Below, one piece after another: positions 62,000-64,000 of a stretch of DNA of 64,000 nt. Positions within the stretch are counted from its first letter, which is position 1; each line of letters opens with the position of its first letter. The stretch is taken from assembly GCA_964020085.1 (NCBI GenBank), contig OZ026595.1, forward strand, positions 18,003,153 to 18,067,152, in the 5' to 3' direction. The stretch comes from Micromussa lordhowensis. Lineage: Eukaryota > Cnidaria > Anthozoa > Scleractinia > Lobophylliidae. A program made the translations under genes and the position numbers. The notes below the pieces were generated by a model. It ran no database searches and was not told the origin of the DNA. It saw only the letters and a program-made list of their open reading frames with translations.

Positions 62000-62962
62000 T
62001 AGAAGTCATAAGGATGGTTTGAGACGAAATTGACGTTAGCCTACAGTTATAGTTTCGTTGTATTGAAACTTGAACCTGCAATTTGATCATGAGGAAATTA
62101 CATTTGATCACATGTTAACTTTACACGTTAACAAAACTCCACCTTGCTCGCTAAATTACCTCGGGTGAGAATTAAATAGACGCACAAAAAAGACACGCAG
62201 ATCCTACTTTGATTAAACAGCGAGTCCAAAGAGATTAAGGCCCTGCTGAGTTAAAATCTAGCGAGTTGATATTGCAAGCGAAAATAACAACTGCGAAGCT
62301 TGCATCGAATGTTAAATGTTCTGTAGAAAAAAATTGAATAATTTCTCAACCAACCTGTTGGGTTTGCCTCAACAACAATGACTTCTTTTAACATGTGACT
62401 TGGTAAACACGCCTGCTATGGGCCTTTGTGGCAAATATCTGTTGTTTCTATTCACTGGTCCTTGGAATATTCAAATCAGCTTCATTTATATTCCGATCTG
62501 AATGAATATTTTAGGTTATTTTGCATGGCCGTATTCTGGAGGTCACCGACGTGTGACCTCAGGTTGGAATTAATTTTGAATGCTGTCATCTCACTTTGAC
62601 AGCTTGCTTGATGCTCTTTCTATATCGAAATAATCTGCTGAAATAAATGATAACATATAAGCCTATTGTTTTTTTTCGAAGCGAAAAGGCAACTCGGCAC
62701 GACTTCGTCCGGACTGTCCTTCGTCCGCCATTTTCATAATCCCCAACTGAGCACGCGCAAAACAATTTCATCCCTAGTCCTTTTCTATTCATTTTTGAAA
62801 CTAAACGGACCTTTATTGGGGTAGTCTACCATGGTACAAATGAGGATATGGGGCCCAAATGGGTCTCTCTTTCACCACGAGACTGCGATTTTCACCGGTC
62901 AGCGCTCGTAAAAGCGTGAAGATTTTACGCATATTCATCCGTAAGCGTAAGCAGTAAGCAAG
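62000..62962. promoter_or_regulatory. Head-to-head intergenic region between adducin and the gene starting at 62963
   Basis: The adducin start codon (61983, minus) and the next start codon (62963, plus) are 980 bases apart and diverge. The region should hold both promoters and at least one adducin 5' UTR exon. No clear TATA box or tandem motif was found; the part nearest 62963 is richer in CG dinucleotides. Confidence 0.35.
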
Positions 62963-63091
62963 ATGCCGAGGAGAAAGGATTGGCCGAGCGACTTTAGTGA
63001 TTGTGCTCCGATCATTTCTCCTTCTAAACACGCCAGAAGAAATGCCGTGCAGGAAGAAAATTCAAGTTCCGATGAGGTTGAAGATAGTTTG
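62963..63091 (+). CDS. First coding exon of an unidentified gene (partial)
   Basis: ATG at 62963 opens 43 codons that end exactly at a consensus donor, GTAAGT at 63092. The peptide starts MPRRKDWPSDFSD and then has ISPSKHARRNAV and an acidic serine cluster, NSSSDEVEDS. It is charged and probably disordered, as in many nuclear proteins. I do not recognise a family. Downstream exons would lie beyond the window's right end or be hidden by the repeats at 63343-64000. It could also be a chance frame. Confidence 0.45.
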
Positions 63092-63539
63092 GTAAGTTGT
63101 CGTTCTTTTGGAGTTTTTGTTATAGCATGCGCTAGAAGAAGGTGAAGAAGGTCTTGAACTGATCTTCAGTTAGTAAAGCAGTTGCAATTAAAATAATGTT
63201 CGCAGGCCACATTGTATATCACACGCTGAATACGGTATAACTCGCATAAGTCCTTCAGTAACTAAAAATTCTTTGACTTCCATCCATCTTGACTTCCTCG
63301 GATCACCCATACCACGTTACTTTTTCGCAAGTGAATACCGGTCAACTCGCCTACGTGCAAACTCGCCTACGAACAAACTCGCCTACATCTTGTCAGCTCG
63401 CCTACGTAGGCGAGTTCACTCAAGTAATATATGCCTTTTATAACTTTATGTTATCATTATTTTGTGAACAATGTTCAGAATACTTTTTCGTTTGAACTGG
63501 CTCGGCATTGGATGAAAGAACGAGGAATAAGTTGTATGG

Positions 63540-63753
63540 GGGCGTGTTTAAAACACGAAATGGCGAAATGGCACTCCAGTTAGCCTAAATAGCGCTTCGG
63601 TTAGCCTAAATAGCGCTTCGGTTAGCCTAAATGGCGCTTCGGTTAGCCTAAAAATCACTGACTGGAAGGTGGTTAGCTCTCAATAATTGTATGGGTTAAC
63701 CGTATCCCACATTGTTAAGTGCCATTTCGCCATTTCGTGTTTTAAACACGCCC
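63540..63753. mobile_element. MITE with 36-bp perfect TIRs and 9-bp target-site duplication
   Basis: Perfect 36-bp terminal inverted repeats: 63540-63575 begins GGGCGTGTTTAAAACACG and 63718-63753 is its reverse complement. The element is flanked directly by GTTGTATGG on both sides (63531-63539 and 63754-63762). The inside is a 21-bp minisatellite. A 9-bp duplication with long TIRs suggests a Mutator-like non-autonomous element. There is no coding sequence. Confidence 0.88.
63579..63652. repeat. 21-bp minisatellite inside the MITE
   Basis: Units starting GTTAGCCTAAATAGCGCTTC begin at 63579, 63600, 63621 and 63642. The first two are identical, the third has one change, and the fourth is truncated. 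Confidence 0.85.
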
Positions 63754-64000
63754 GTTGTATGGCGTTATATAATTAAATGTTGAGTTCATATACTTAACCG
63801 CTCGTGTGGCTAGGAAGTGGATAAAAGAACGAGGAATAACACATTTTACACAACTGTGGGGAACAACGAAGTCGTCTATACTGGTGTTCAAATTCGCCTA
63901 CGGAGGCGAGTTCACCAGTAGACGTAAGCGAGTTGGCGTAGGCAAGTTGGCGTAGGCGAGTTTGCAAGTAGGCGAGTTGACCGGGTACCTTTCGGAAGTA

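Larger units (their letters stand above)
63343..64000. mobile_element. Foldback element with terminal arrays of an ACTCGCCTACG motif
   Basis: The left end (63343-63412) has four to five copies of CTCGCCTAC, partly inverted around CTCGCCTACGTAGGCGAG. The right end (63893-63985) has the same motif mostly inverted, GTAGGCGAG. The outer contexts mirror each other: CCGGTCAACTCGCCTACG on the left and GTAGGCGAGTTGACCGGG on the right. A second smaller element is nested inside (63540-63753). A direct repeat, AAAGAACGAGGAATAA, also occurs at about 63515 and 63823. Confidence 0.65.

Noticed and set aside
1..64000. CRISPR arrays, bacterial operons, ribosome binding sites, tRNA and rRNA genes
   Set aside because: The tandem and inverted repeats have no spacer pattern of CRISPR type, the genes are spliced, and I found no convincing tRNA or rRNA sequence by eye. 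A covariance-model search would be decisive.

Overview
The window is animal nuclear DNA. It is AT-rich, its genes are split by GT-AG introns, and it is full of short palindromic transposon relics. Conserved exons of a DOCK-A exchange factor, a class A receptor, a Glass-type zinc-finger factor and an adducin, together with the dense foldback/MITE repeats, point to an anthozoan cnidarian, most likely a stony coral. That species guess is an inference. Exons were joined by hand from open frame, splice sites, matching phase and family conservation.

Layout. (1) 159-22644, plus strand: the 3' 29 coding exons of a DOCK1/2/5-like Rac exchange factor. They cover the helical region, the whole DHR-2 domain and a proline-rich tail with a Crk-type PPPLPVK motif. 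The SH3 and DHR-1 parts lie left of the window. (2) 22645-35503: about 12.9 kb with no gene I can support. (3) 35504-39999, plus strand: a complete three-exon amine-type class A receptor that lacks the canonical TM3-ECL2 cysteine pair. (4) 43380-48331, minus strand: a complete four-exon Glass-like factor with five C2H2 fingers. A copy of its first coding segment lies in its own first intron. (5) 49219-51690: a displaced copy of an adducin exon, then a 5'-truncated, frameshifted LINE on the minus strand. (6) 53686-61983, minus strand: a complete nine-exon adducin of 567 residues. (7) 62963-63091, plus strand: the first coding exon of an unidentified gene, head-to-head with adducin. (8) 63343-64000: a composite inverted-repeat element with a nested MITE carrying a clear 9-bp target-site duplication.

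Functionally, DOCK-A (Rac activation) and adducin (spectrin-actin junctions, barbed-end capping) both act on cortical actin. The receptor and the Glass-like factor could both belong to sensory or neuronal cells. No operon-like link exists, and co-function is speculation. The least expected signals are a possible alternative terminal exon for adducin beyond its normal 3' end, the receptor without its usual disulfide, an adducin head that has lost the aldolase-fold histidines, and several precisely bounded foldback elements.
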